A stretch of DNA of 64,000 nucleotides from Saprospiraceae bacterium (GCA_020629715.1 JAHDCU010000003.1:310879-374878); one strand, 5' to 3'; positions 1 through 7,108 are shown, numbered from the stretch's first letter. Made by a program: numbers and translations. Notes: generated by a model not told the origin, from the letters alone.

Positions 1-2
1 TG

Positions 3-1568
3 ATTCATGGATTAATAAAAAGAGCAATAAAAAGTGAATCCATTTTTAATTCCATTGATCTCCGAGTTTCCTGTTGGCTAAAAATCTGGACAGGTTTACT
101 CAATGAAGAAAAACCTTTTAGTTACGGGATTAAAAGCAAAGAACAAGAAGTCGTTTTCAGTGTATTAGATTTGGCACTTCAGGGAATACAAATTGATGAA
201 GTAATATTCGATAAAATTGCTGACACTACCTACTCAGACATCTTTGAATATAAAAACCGTAGAAATGTTTGGGACTACATCCCATTAAGTTATCGAACCA
301 AATTTATTGAAGCAACAGCAGGCACAATTATAGATAAGTTAGTTAGAGAAGAAATTGATAGCTTATCAATTGAAAGTATCCTGGCTGAATATATCGGCTC
401 AAAATCCTTCATGGCATCATTTTTAAGTAAAAATAGAAGGAAAATGGAATCAGTGTTAAAGATATTTGAAAGTTTGGATATTCATTCCGACAGATTTCTG
501 AGCGATTATATCACTAAATATCAATCAAATATTACTGAAAATCAATCAAGACGACTTGGCTCACTAATTTTATCAAGGAATTACACCAATTCCGCGAGGT
601 CAATTTATGATAAATCTCTTTACTATGGATCTTTCTCCTTGGCATATAACATATGTAAATCTTTGGTGAATTTGAATTGGTTTGAATCTTTTAAGTTAAG
701 TCGTTTATTTAAAAATAAATCAAATTACTATTCAATGGAACAAACGCAAAACACTGAAATTGACCCTATGGGAAATATGCCAAAAGTTGTTATACTTACA
801 GCAATCAAAGAGGAATATATGGCTGTTCGGGAGCATTTGGTACAAACAGTTGATGCCACTCATAAAAGTACGAGCTATGAAGCAGGAATATTCGAATTAA
901 ATGACAGATCAATAGCTTGTGTTGTAATTCGAGAGTGCGGTCCGAAGAATACGAATGCTGCACAAGAAACTGAACGTGCTATTCAATATTTTTCACCTGA
1001 TTTAATTCTATTCGTTGGTATAGCTGGATCGAGGAAACCAAAAGATTTCTCAATAGGAGACGTTATTTACCCTACAAAAATTTATTCCTACGAAGGAGGT
1101 AAATCAGAAAAAAAATCATTTAGTTCAAGACCAGATATGGGAGCCACAACATTTCATTTGGACGAAATTGCTAAAAAAGAAAGATTAAAGAATGACTGGA
1201 AAAAATTAATAAAAAATGGACAGTCAAAAGACGTAAAAGCTGATTTAGGAGTTATCGCTTCGGGAGAAAAATTGGTTGAACATTATGATTCTAGAATAGG
1301 AAAAATTCTTTCAGAACATTTTAATGATACTTCAGCGGTTGAAATGGAAGGTTTTGGATTTGCTAAAGCAGCAACTAATCAAGGAAAAGAATATAGCAAT
1401 ATGATGGTTGGAGTAGTAAGAGGAATTTCTGATGTAATTGGACAAACTAATGATGAGGATCAAAATAGGACAACCGACCGAAGACCTGATAATGTTAAAC
1501 AATTGGCATCTAACACAGCAGCGGCATTTGCATTCTGGTTGATATATAAGGACTTTACCGATCACTAA
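3..1568 (+). CDS. C-terminal part of a protein ending in a nucleoside phosphorylase-like (PNP/MTAN) domain
   Basis: The reading frame is open to the left edge, with no stop upstream of the first possible TTG at 171, so the gene starts outside the window. The last ~215 residues form a COG0775-type nucleosidase/phosphorylase domain. It begins at PKVVILTAIKEEY (DNA ~781) and contains LFVGIAGS, DLGVIASGEKLV, the ribose-contact-like SAVEMEGFG and VRGISDVIG. The preceding ~250 residues are helix-rich, look unrelated to that domain, and I do not recognise them. In established families such PNP-like domains often sit at the C-terminus of large NTPase or effector-associated proteins of prokaryotic conflict systems, where they are thought to degrade nucleotides or cofactors. 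A defence role here is inference, because the N-terminal sensor/NTPase part is not visible. A plain housekeeping MTA/SAH nucleosidase is unlikely given the long N-terminal extension. The gene lies in AT-rich island-like DNA. Confidence 0.8.
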   Translation: MHGLIKRAIKSESIFNSIDLRVSCWLKIWTGLLNEEKPFSYGIKSKEQEVVFSVLDLALQGIQIDEVIFDKIADTTYSDIFEYKNRRNVWDYIPLSYRTKFIEATAGTIIDKLVREEIDSLSIESILAEYIGSKSFMASFLSKNRRKMESVLKIFESLDIHSDRFLSDYITKYQSNITENQSRRLGSLILSRNYTNSARSIYDKSLYYGSFSLAYNICKSLVNLNWFESFKLSRLFKNKSNYYSMEQTQNTEIDPMGNMPKVVILTAIKEEYMAVREHLVQTVDATHKSTSYEAGIFELNDRSIACVVIRECGPKNTNAAQETERAIQYFSPDLILFVGIAGSRKPKDFSIGDVIYPTKIYSYEGGKSEKKSFSSRPDMGATTFHLDEIAKKERLKNDWKKLIKNGQSKDVKADLGVIASGEKLVEHYDSRIGKILSEHFNDTSAVEMEGFGFAKAATNQGKEYSNMMVGVVRGISDVIGQTNDEDQNRTTDRRPDNVKQLASNTAAAFAFWLIYKDFTDH

Positions 1569-1944
1569 GCCTACTAGCATTCTAAAAATCAAAGGTTATA
1601 AGTGGTTTCTAATAATATCTAAAATACTTCAAAAGCCTTGACATTAATTTCAGGTTTTTTATTCTCAGTGAGATTTAAAAATAGATATCTGAACAAGAAA
1701 TTTACGCTTCAGAGCATTAATGCTAAATATTATGTTGAAGCCTATTTTGTTCCCTATGAATTTTACATGCTTTTTTGATCAATTTGCACCATCGAGAACG
1801 CTTATCTAAATAATAGAGATTCACTTAACTACCATATTCTTTTTGGATTACAAACATTTTAGGGTCTACCTTAAATTAATGTGTAATTTACGACCGCTTA
1901 TACTACTTAGCTCTCAATGAGAAGACGACGGTATATTATAATTT
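1569..1944. other. intergenic stretch without recognised gene
   Basis: About 375 bases of AT-rich DNA lie between two convergent genes. I see no convincing ORF, RNA gene or repeat before the terminator at 1945. Confidence 0.5.
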
Positions 1945-1976
1945 AAGAGTGAAAGGCGTAAGCCTCTCACTCTTTT
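1945..1976 (-). terminator. intrinsic terminator, possibly bidirectional
   Basis: An eight-base arm AAGAGTGA (1945-1952) pairs with TCACTCTT (1967-1974). After one mismatch the stem continues as AGGC/GCCT around a GTAA loop. Short T tracts exist on both sides. It sits just past the stop of the minus-strand gene at 1988 and is the first strong stem after the plus-strand gene. Confidence 0.7.
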
Positions 1977-1987
1977 ATCCTTTACAA

Positions 1988-2413
1988 TCATTCATAAATC
2001 CTAGGCGGATGAAGTTTTAATATTTTCGCCTTCAATCCAGAATTAGCTTTATTCTCTTCTTTGATCTCTTTAGTTAGTAAGTCTCTCCTCTTTAACTCCT
2101 CGACAGCCAAAAAACTGTAAGGATTAGTAGGGAATCTCGCTGCAGATTTAACAAATACATCAGACTCCCACTTCAGATAACTCCTATAAAAACATATCGT
2201 CTTTGAATAATGATCATAGAATCTATTAGGGATTACCACTATTTGAAGAACTAATTCTCGAATACTCAATATTTGCTCTTCGGTACAATCTTTAAATTTG
2301 GGAATAAAGTCTTTATCGAATAATTTATAATTCGAATCAATAACTTTCTTTGAATTGGGTTTGATTAGATACTCGGATAGGATTTCGTAAAAGCTTAATT
2401 TCTTAGTAGACAT
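1988..2413 (-). CDS. hypothetical protein, 141 aa
   Basis: I do not recognise this protein. It is mostly charged and predicted helical, with many Lys, Glu and aromatic residues, and shows no signal peptide, membrane segment or catalytic motif. It starts MSTKKLSFYEIL and ends KLHPPRIYE. The ATG start is supported because an AT-rich leader with a large inverted repeat (2453-2495) precedes it and a terminator (1945-1976) follows the stop directly. It stands alone on the minus strand in the accessory segment. A role in the mobile element is possible, but nothing in the sequence shows it. Confidence 0.55.
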   Translation of the reverse strand: MSTKKLSFYEILSEYLIKPNSKKVIDSNYKLFDKDFIPKFKDCTEEQILSIRELVLQIVVIPNRFYDHYSKTICFYRSYLKWESDVFVKSAARFPTNPYSFLAVEELKRRDLLTKEIKEENKANSGLKAKILKLHPPRIYE

Positions 2414-2452
2414 AACTGATTATTGAAAATTTGATAATCACATGTCTCTCGT

Positions 2453-2495
2453 GGACATGCTCCCAAAAAGAATTCTTCTTCTTGAGAGCATGTCC
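2453..2495. repeat. perfect 10-bp inverted repeat (hairpin)
   Basis: GGACATGCTC (2453-2462) and GAGCATGTCC (2486-2495) are exact reverse complements around a 23-base loop that itself contains AAGAATTCTT. The element lies 40 bases upstream of the minus-strand gene starting at 2413. It could be an operator, a leader hairpin or part of the origin-like region to its right. Confidence 0.6.
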
Positions 2496-2652
2496 AGCAC
2501 TGATTCAATGAATGATTTATAAGAACTGACTGAAAATTTCTAATGCGAAATAATTCAGTACGAGAAAAAAATAATTTAATCAAGGGGTTTTGTCAAGTCC
2601 ATTTTGTTCTATCCCTAGCCATATAAAATGAAAGCATGCTCATAATTCGTTC

Positions 2653-2748
2653 TTATCAAACCAGTTATCCACATATCTAAATATTTGTACAAATCACATA
2701 CAGCTAGATTTTAATATGTTATACATATTATCCACACTTTGTTGATAA
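2653..2748. other. cluster of DnaA-box-like sites; candidate replication origin
   Basis: Two perfect TTATCCACA sites lie at 2665-2673 and 2728-2736. A one-mismatch copy TTATCAACA is on the minus strand (2740-2748), and a weaker TTATCAAAC is at 2653-2661. All fall within about 95 bases, next to very AT-rich DNA (2750-2940). Two exact matches to the DnaA consensus so close together are unlikely by chance. Whether this is the chromosomal oriC, an element or plasmid origin, or incidental cannot be decided here. No dnaA, dnaN or rep gene is adjacent, and the genes to the right do not run predominantly away from it. Confidence 0.4.
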
Positions 2749-2940
2749 GTTTCAGTTTTAAGAGTTTGATGAATAGCGTAATATTGAGCAGAGAATTTAG
2801 CTATTCAATTTTTAATCTTTCAATATCAATAACATACATATTGTAATAATAATTATACTGAAAAATACCATATATATTTATTTGATTTGTCATAAATCAA
2901 CAACCTTTGTAGAAACTATAAAAAATAGCAAAAAGAAAAT

Positions 2941-3068
2941 GGCTCTAATAGATTAAAATAATCAATTAGAGCCGAGGAAGTAAGGAAGAGAGGTTTGCAC
3001 CCTCATGCCTATATTTTAAATGTGATACCTCAAGATATAATTCTCCTACGACTTCCTCCCTCTTATTT
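2941..3068 (+). ncRNA. possible structured RNA or leader upstream of the HNH gene
   Basis: GGCTCTAAT (2941-2949) pairs perfectly with ATTAGAGCC (2965-2973), and inner bases GATT/AATC extend the stem. Directly after it GAGGAAGT (2974-2981) pairs with ACTTCCTC (3051-3058), enclosing about 70 bases, and is followed by CCTCTTATTTTTTTAA. Nested stems ending in a T tract resemble a small RNA with its terminator, or a structured leader of the HNH gene that starts at 3125. I cannot match it to a known RNA family. Confidence 0.3.
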
Positions 3069-3124
3069 TTTTAATCTTTTTATTTCCTCAATCTGAGTAG
3101 GAAATAGAACTAAAACTTTAAACA

Positions 3125-3451
3125 ATGAACAATTCGTTCGGGAGGCGTCCCAGTACGCGTCGTAATGGTGGTTCTTTTAGCGAAGCGGAGAAGTTAGCCG
3201 TTTGGAAAAAGGGAAGAATTGATTTTGAACTAGATCCAACCGGAGTTGCCTTTAGAAGGGATGCATGTGGTGCACCAATGCGATATTCTGAATATGGAAA
3301 TACCAGGTCAAGACTTGGATGGGAAATTGATCATATTCGCCCAGTGAGTAGAGGTGGATCAGATTTACTCTTTAATCTTCAACCACTTCAATGGCAAAAT
3401 AATCGAACCAAAGGAGATAGCTTAATCCTTATTTGCAAAATTAGAGCTTAA
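3125..3451 (+). CDS. HNH endonuclease, 108 aa
   Basis: This is a small stand-alone HNH nuclease. The core is near residues 67-100: GWEIDHIRPVSRGGSD followed by NLQPLQWQNNRTKGDS. This is the H-N-H signature of the family, with the DH pair, the Asn of NLQPL and the downstream NNRTKGD. The N-terminal part (SEAEKLAVWKKG..) is also typical of this short HNH family. Such proteins are common in islands and phages and may nick or cut DNA; the target is unknown. The usual CxxC zinc pairs are absent. The ATG start fits the family length. A possible structured RNA ends about 60 bases upstream. A hairpin at 3459-3484 follows the stop. Confidence 0.85.
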   Translation: MNNSFGRRPSTRRNGGSFSEAEKLAVWKKGRIDFELDPTGVAFRRDACGAPMRYSEYGNTRSRLGWEIDHIRPVSRGGSDLLFNLQPLQWQNNRTKGDSLILICKIRA

Positions 3452-3458
3452 CACCAAT

Positions 3459-3484
3459 GTGCGGCTTGCTTCGGTAGGCTGCAC
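3459..3484 (+). terminator. weak hairpin after the HNH gene
   Basis: GTGCGGCT (3459-3466) pairs with GGCTGCAC (3477-3484) with two G-T wobbles around a ten-base loop, starting 8 bases after the HNH stop codon. There is no T tract, so terminator function is uncertain. Confidence 0.3.
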
Positions 3485-3629
3485 TATTCAAATTGTTGAA
3501 TTTATAATTGGAAGTACTTTTGGGAAAGACTTCATTATAATTGCGATGGTAAATAGAATTAGATATACTAAGATGATGTGATGACCTTATGATTTTTTTT
3601 AATGCCAATAATTTGATAAAAAATTAAAG

Positions 3630-4256
3630 ATGAATGATTTAACAGGACTTACTCTCAATGGATTTCAGGAACCATTGGAAGAATTTGATTCAGCGATATT
3701 TGACTCAATTCAGTCCGTTCCAATTCTTCGTAAAGAAATTAAGAAATTCTTAGAACCACGATTAACAAATAACAGATCATTTGGCTCTTATGGATTGAAA
3801 CATCACGCTGAAAAGCATATTGGTGAATATGTTGAGAATGGTACGTTTATCTATGCTATGCACTTAGAGGGCTATAAAATATTTAAATCAGGTATTAATT
3901 GTACCTTCAACATATCGACTCCAAGCATTGACCATTTTAGATGTGCAAAAAGCTTTTTAGATATGTTAAAGTCTACAACTTTTAACTCGAATATATTTTA
4001 TTTAAGATTCAGTAATACCTACAAAAAATACAAGTATCACATCTTATCTACAATCCATGAAAAGCTTGAGGGGGTGGATCGAAGAAAAAAGAAATTAGCT
4101 CTTCCTATTGTTGCAAAAGAGCTTGGAATCAATATTAGAACCTTTGAGTCTTGGTGTAATTTAAAACAATATGATAGTGAAGAAATCCCAGATTTAGAGC
4201 TAGCTAGAATTGCCAAAGTCCTTGATTTATCAATTAGTGATCTAACAAACAACTAA
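3630..4256 (+). CDS. hypothetical protein with plasmid/phage-type SYGLKH domain and C-terminal HTH, 208 aa
   Basis: The N-terminal ~110 residues contain RSFGSYGLKHHAEKHIGEYV, then NGTFIYAMHLEGY and a CTFNIS stretch. This resembles a small family of orphan proteins on plasmids and phages whose function I do not know. The C-terminal ~55 residues (ALPIVAKELGINIRTFESWCN...LARIAKVLDLSISDLTNN) have the pattern of a helix-turn-helix DNA-binding domain. A DNA-binding regulator or maintenance protein of the mobile element is therefore plausible. It is the last gene before the tRNA-derived scar at 4481-4525. The ATG start gives the full SYGLKH domain. Confidence 0.65.
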   Translation: MNDLTGLTLNGFQEPLEEFDSAIFDSIQSVPILRKEIKKFLEPRLTNNRSFGSYGLKHHAEKHIGEYVENGTFIYAMHLEGYKIFKSGINCTFNISTPSIDHFRCAKSFLDMLKSTTFNSNIFYLRFSNTYKKYKYHILSTIHEKLEGVDRRKKKLALPIVAKELGINIRTFESWCNLKQYDSEEIPDLELARIAKVLDLSISDLTNN

Positions 4257-4381
4257 GGATAATATTTAACTACATTTAATCAAGTTCATCAGGTAAACTC
4301 CAATTATAACGGATAAAATGCATCACCGATCTTTGATTTAAATAGGAAAACTTGACTTATAAATTAAGTCATTTACAATCT

Positions 4382-4421
4382 ACCCGAAGGTCTCATTTTT
4401 TGTTCTCGAAAAGACCAGTAA
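4382..4421 (+). other. possible decayed copy of the tRNA-fMet attachment site
   Basis: ACCCGAAGGTC (4382-4392) repeats the anticodon-arm sequence of the tRNA fragment at 4487-4497. About 20 bases later a TTCTCGAA stretch and ACCAGTAA echo its T-arm and its CCA plus flank. The middle is degenerate. It may be an older integration scar, about 105 bases before the better preserved one. This is a weak inference. Confidence 0.3.
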
Positions 4422-4480
4422 AATCTTAGGAAAGCCGCTCAGGTAAAGGGAAAACCAAGTATATAAATACAACAAAATCC

Positions 4481-4525
4481 CTCATAACCCGAAGGTCGCA
4501 GGTTCGAATCCTGCCTCCGCAACCA
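4481..4525 (+). other. 3' half of an initiator tRNA (tRNA-fMet, CAT): integration scar / att site
   Basis: The sequence from the anticodon loop (CTCATAA) through ACCCGAAGG, a perfect T-arm (GCAGG-TTCGAAT-CCTGC) and acceptor strand CTCCGCA, A73 and CCA is present. The 5' half is missing: the bases before 4481 do not form a D-arm or the pairing GGG. The A at position 72 before A73-CCA and the three G-C pairs implied in the anticodon stem are initiator features. A 3' half alone beside tyrosine recombinase genes is the usual scar of an element integrated into a tRNA gene. By polarity the element should lie to the left, with the reconstituted full tRNA beyond the window. Confidence 0.8.
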
Positions 4526-4561
4526 GTAAGTCCTTCTGAGATTGACGATTCGAGAATTGAA

Positions 4562-4580
4562 AAGCCCTAAAAAAGGGCTT
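4562..4580. terminator. short hairpin before the recombinase gene
   Basis: AAGCCCT (4562-4568) pairs with AGGGCTT (4574-4580) across an A5 loop. A short T tract follows it on the minus strand. It lies between the tRNA scar and the recombinase, so it may insulate the two or be an arm-type site. Confidence 0.35.
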
Positions 4581-4603
4581 CTGTGACCTTCGGGCTCGCC
4601 ACG

Positions 4604-5505
4604 ATGTCACACAGTCTCATGCTTACTCTTCCAATCGTCCACGAAAAGTATTGTAATTACGCCCTTGCTTTCAAGGGGCTAACACCTCGGACCATTCAGG
4701 GGTATCGAGAAGTATTTCGCTATTTTCTTCAATCAGTACCAGTGACTAAGCTTCACGAGGTCAATCAATTTATGATTGAAGATTGGCTTATGAAAGGCAA
4801 GCTAGAAAAGGATTGGAGTGCTAAGACTATCAGAAATCGATTATTGCCCTTAGAAGCTTTTTTAAGTGGTGCAGAGAACGCCAATTAATCCAGAATGATC
4901 CTACCGAATTTATTCCGAAGCCAAAGCTTCCAAAAACGCTGCCTAAATCCTTATCACTAAAAGATGCCGAAAAACTACTCGACTGGACAAAGCATTTGCG
5001 ATACTACTACAAGTTTGAGAAGAATAGAGCTGTCGCCATTATTGCGATGTTTCTCTACACGGGAATCCGCATAGGCGAATTATACAACCTCAAGATGTCG
5101 GATGTCAAATTAGAAGAAAAGGTAGTTCATATAATTTGTGGAAAGGGGCAAAAAGATCGTAAAGTGCCCATTAATCATAGTCTCTACTTTATTCTTGAAG
5201 CATATTTGAAAGACAGAACCAAAAGGAAAGTCAGCTGTCCCTACTTCTTTGTTTCTCTAAAACTGGATGAAAAGATGAGCACAAACGTTATCAAGCGATT
5301 GGTGATAAAACTTCGTAAGAAATCAGGTATTTACTTTTATCCACATATCCTTCGTCATACATTTGCTACCCTGATGCTCGAAGGCGGTTGTAATCTCTAT
5401 ACATTGAGCAAATTAATGGGACATAGTGATATTAAGACAACTACAATTTATTTGGGGACAACAACGGCTCATCTTCACGCTGAGATGTGTAAGCATCCAT
5501 TATAA
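4604..5505 (+). CDS. tyrosine recombinase, split by a -1 frameshift at a slippery heptamer
   Basis: This is a phage-integrase/XerD-like site-specific recombinase encoded in two frames. The first frame (4604-4888) holds the N-terminal SAM-like core-binding domain, ending ..LLPLEAFLSGAENAN. A -1 shift at 4858-4864 restores the expected EAFFKWCRERQLIQNDP and continues into the catalytic domain with R (GIRIGEL), K (GKGQKDRK), HILRHT, GHSD and the Tyr of TTTIYL, ending at 5505. All catalytic residues are intact. The break is either a one-base loss in a T run (pseudogene) or programmed -1 frameshifting. ATG 4604 is chosen over the upstream GTG at 4583, which lies inside an inverted copy of the att sequence. 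It is convergent with the next recombinase, overlapping by 6 bases. Confidence 0.75.
4858..4864 (+). other. slippery heptamer T TTT TTA in -1 frameshift phase
   Basis: In the zero frame the codons are GCT TTT TTA, so the heptamer is positioned exactly as in known -1 frameshift sites, and slipping back one base gives the frame that encodes the rest of the recombinase. No obvious downstream pseudoknot or upstream Shine-Dalgarno-like stimulator was seen. Confidence 0.45.
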
Positions 5506-6378
5506 GAGACGAATTTTCTGAAAGGCTTCTTTCACCTTTTGATTAGAAAGAGAAACGTATATCTGTGTTGTTGAAATATCCGCATGTCCGAGAATACTTT
5601 TGAGCATAAAGGGGTTAAGATTTGCTTCAATCGACATCTTGCCCATAGTGTGACGAAGCATATGAGGAGTCACTTTGAAATTACATTTATTCTCAAGAAT
5701 CTTAAATACCCGGTAAAGATTTTTAGCGGTAAGCTTGCTGTCTGATCTCACACTTGAGAAGAAGTATCGAGTGGGATTACTCTTAGCTTGATTATACGAT
5801 TTGAGATAAGGCATTAAATCAAAGTGTATAGGAATAATTCTGTCCTTACTCCCCTTCCCTTCTTTGACCGTAATTTGGTATTCATCAAAATTGATATAAC
5901 GAGTCTCAAGGTTCAATAATTCCGAAAGTCGCATCCCCGTAAATAGAAAAGTCCTGATTATGGCTCGATTTCTTTTCGCCTCTAGTTCATTATACCAATC
6001 ATATGTATCAACATGTAGTAGAAGAGTATCTACCTCCCTTTTACTCAAGCATCGCGGGAGGTCTTTTGGAATTTTTGGCTTTTGAATTTTATCAACTGGA
6101 TTATTTCTCAGGAATTCGTGGTTAATACAGAAATCGAAAAAGATTTTTAGGTACTGACGTTTATTTCTAAACGTTCGATTCTTCCAGTTTCTCAAAATCT
6201 TCTGATGGGAGAGAAACCCACGAATAACATTAGTCGTCATACCTGAAAGCCTTGACTTTTTCGAATACTCTGAAAGCTTTATGACCGTAGAAATGATCTC
6301 TTTAGTCGTTCCTCCTGTTATCCCCTTCTCTATGATTGCATACCTCTTAAACTGAATCAACAAATCTGAAATTCTCAT
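5500..6378 (-). CDS. tyrosine recombinase/integrase (XerC/D-like), 292 aa
   Basis: This is a complete site-specific tyrosine recombinase. Residues 1-105 form the N-terminal SAM-like DNA-binding domain. The catalytic domain carries R (TGMRLSELL), K (GKGSKDR), HxxR (HMLRHT), H (GHADIS) and the nucleophile Tyr (TTQIYVS), so it should be active. It is related to but clearly different from the convergent recombinase at 4604-5505, and the two genes overlap by 6 bases at their 3' ends. Upstream, the stop of a 51-codon ORF directly abuts the ATG, which suggests translational coupling. With the tRNA scar at 4481-4525 it most likely served integration of an element; a XerC/D-like chromosomal role is less likely. 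Confidence 0.9.
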   Translation of the reverse strand: MRISDLLIQFKRYAIIEKGITGGTTKEIISTVIKLSEYSKKSRLSGMTTNVIRGFLSHQKILRNWKNRTFRNKRQYLKIFFDFCINHEFLRNNPVDKIQKPKIPKDLPRCLSKREVDTLLLHVDTYDWYNELEAKRNRAIIRTFLFTGMRLSELLNLETRYINFDEYQITVKEGKGSKDRIIPIHFDLMPYLKSYNQAKSNPTRYFFSSVRSDSKLTAKNLYRVFKILENKCNFKVTPHMLRHTMGKMSIEANLNPFMLKSILGHADISTTQIYVSLSNQKVKEAFQKIRLL

Positions 6379-6534
6379 TTATTGATCGTCAGATAGGGAA
6401 TTATGTTTTCGCTGATCACAGACTAACAGTATCTCATCGAATTTTAGCTTTGCTTCTCTTAGAGGAAGCTTTTCACCTGTCTCATCCTTCCAAAGAAGAA
6501 TGAACTTATTAAGAACCGATAATGGAATTTTCAT
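6379..6534 (-). CDS. small ORF (51 aa) coupled to the recombinase
   Basis: This is a 51-codon frame starting MKIPLSVLNKFILLWKDE and ending SLSDDQ. Its TAA touches the ATG of the recombinase gene with no spacer. It is charged, probably helical, and lacks known motifs. The exact stop/start abutment and common direction argue for a real co-translated gene, perhaps an excisionase-like or recombination directionality protein. That role is a guess from position only. Confidence 0.45.
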   Translation of the reverse strand: MKIPLSVLNKFILLWKDETGEKLPLREAKLKFDEILLVCDQRKHNSLSDDQ

Positions 6535-6715
6535 AAGGAAGTAGAATAAAGAACATCAGCCCTGAAACAAGACTCATATATGGTTTTTGAATCTGGATAT
6601 ATCCAAGATCTCCGAACTGACATGAATATTATAATAAAACACAAGACGAAGACACGAATAAAAAAAGTGCTTTTTTCATTCTTGTTTTGACCTCTTGATG
6701 TGGTAAAATCATGCG

Positions 6716-6748
6716 AAGGCTTTTCCCAAGCGGGGAAGGCCTTTTTTT
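6716..6748 (+). terminator. intrinsic terminator upstream of small ORF
   Basis: A 12-bp stem with two G-T pairs (6716-6727 with 6732-6743) around an AAGC loop is followed by a T7 run. It ends about 22 bases before the ATG at 6770. It could therefore terminate an unseen short plus-strand transcript or act as a leader attenuator for the small ORF. Confidence 0.7.
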
Positions 6749-6769
6749 GTATTCCTAATTTTATTTAAG

Positions 6770-6967
6770 ATGAAAAACATCATCATTTTTAATAAGAGCC
6801 TACATTCTCGGCTCTATTGGTTCAATATCGGTAAGGGGGCTAAGATAAACCTCCTAAATGCAGAAATGCCACTGCTTTGTTTTGCATGGCATATGTACTT
6901 GGAAGATCAGAGGGTGATCAGCGGTGATCTGGAAAAGTTGGAAGAATTAATCTTTAGGCCATCTTAG
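6770..6967 (+). CDS. hypothetical small protein, 65 aa
   Basis: I do not recognise this protein. It begins MKNIIIFNKSLHSRLYWFN and has a hydrophobic stretch NAEMPLLCFAWHMYL but no signal peptide or clear membrane helix. It is bracketed by a terminator just upstream (6716-6748) and another just downstream (6996-7028), which defines a small transcription unit and supports it as a possible real gene. Coding potential is modest. Confidence 0.35.
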   Translation: MKNIIIFNKSLHSRLYWFNIGKGAKINLLNAEMPLLCFAWHMYLEDQRVISGDLEKLEELIFRPS

Positions 6968-6995
6968 GTATTTAGATCAGGCTTTTCAAAAAAAT

Positions 6996-7028
6996 GGTGA
7001 GGAGTTTTTATAAAACTTCTCGCCTTTT
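6996..7028 (+). terminator. intrinsic terminator
   Basis: A 13-bp stem, GGTGAGGAGTTTT with AAAACTTCTCGCC, encloses a TAT loop and is followed by TTTT. It ends the small plus-strand unit at 6770-6967. Confidence 0.7.
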
Positions 7029-7108
7029 GAAAACCACCATAAACCAGCTTATTCGTTGCAATTATTTTGCAAATTATATTTTAACTTATATGTAATTGGC
7101 TGATTATT

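Noticed and set aside
2395-2583. 62-aa minus-strand ORF with CPRETC-like cysteines
   Set aside because: It overlaps the start of the better-supported gene at 1988-2413 and is largely formed by the 10-bp inverted repeat.
2941-3451. HEARO/OMEGA-type RNA with its IscB/IsrB nuclease
   Set aside because: The protein is only 108 aa, has no RuvC segments or arginine-rich bridge helix, and the upstream stems do not resemble a known omega RNA. A lone HNH nuclease fits better.
4481-4525. Complete tRNA-Met gene
   Set aside because: Only the anticodon loop to CCA is present; no D-arm, acceptor 5' strand or 5' anticodon-stem strand precedes it.
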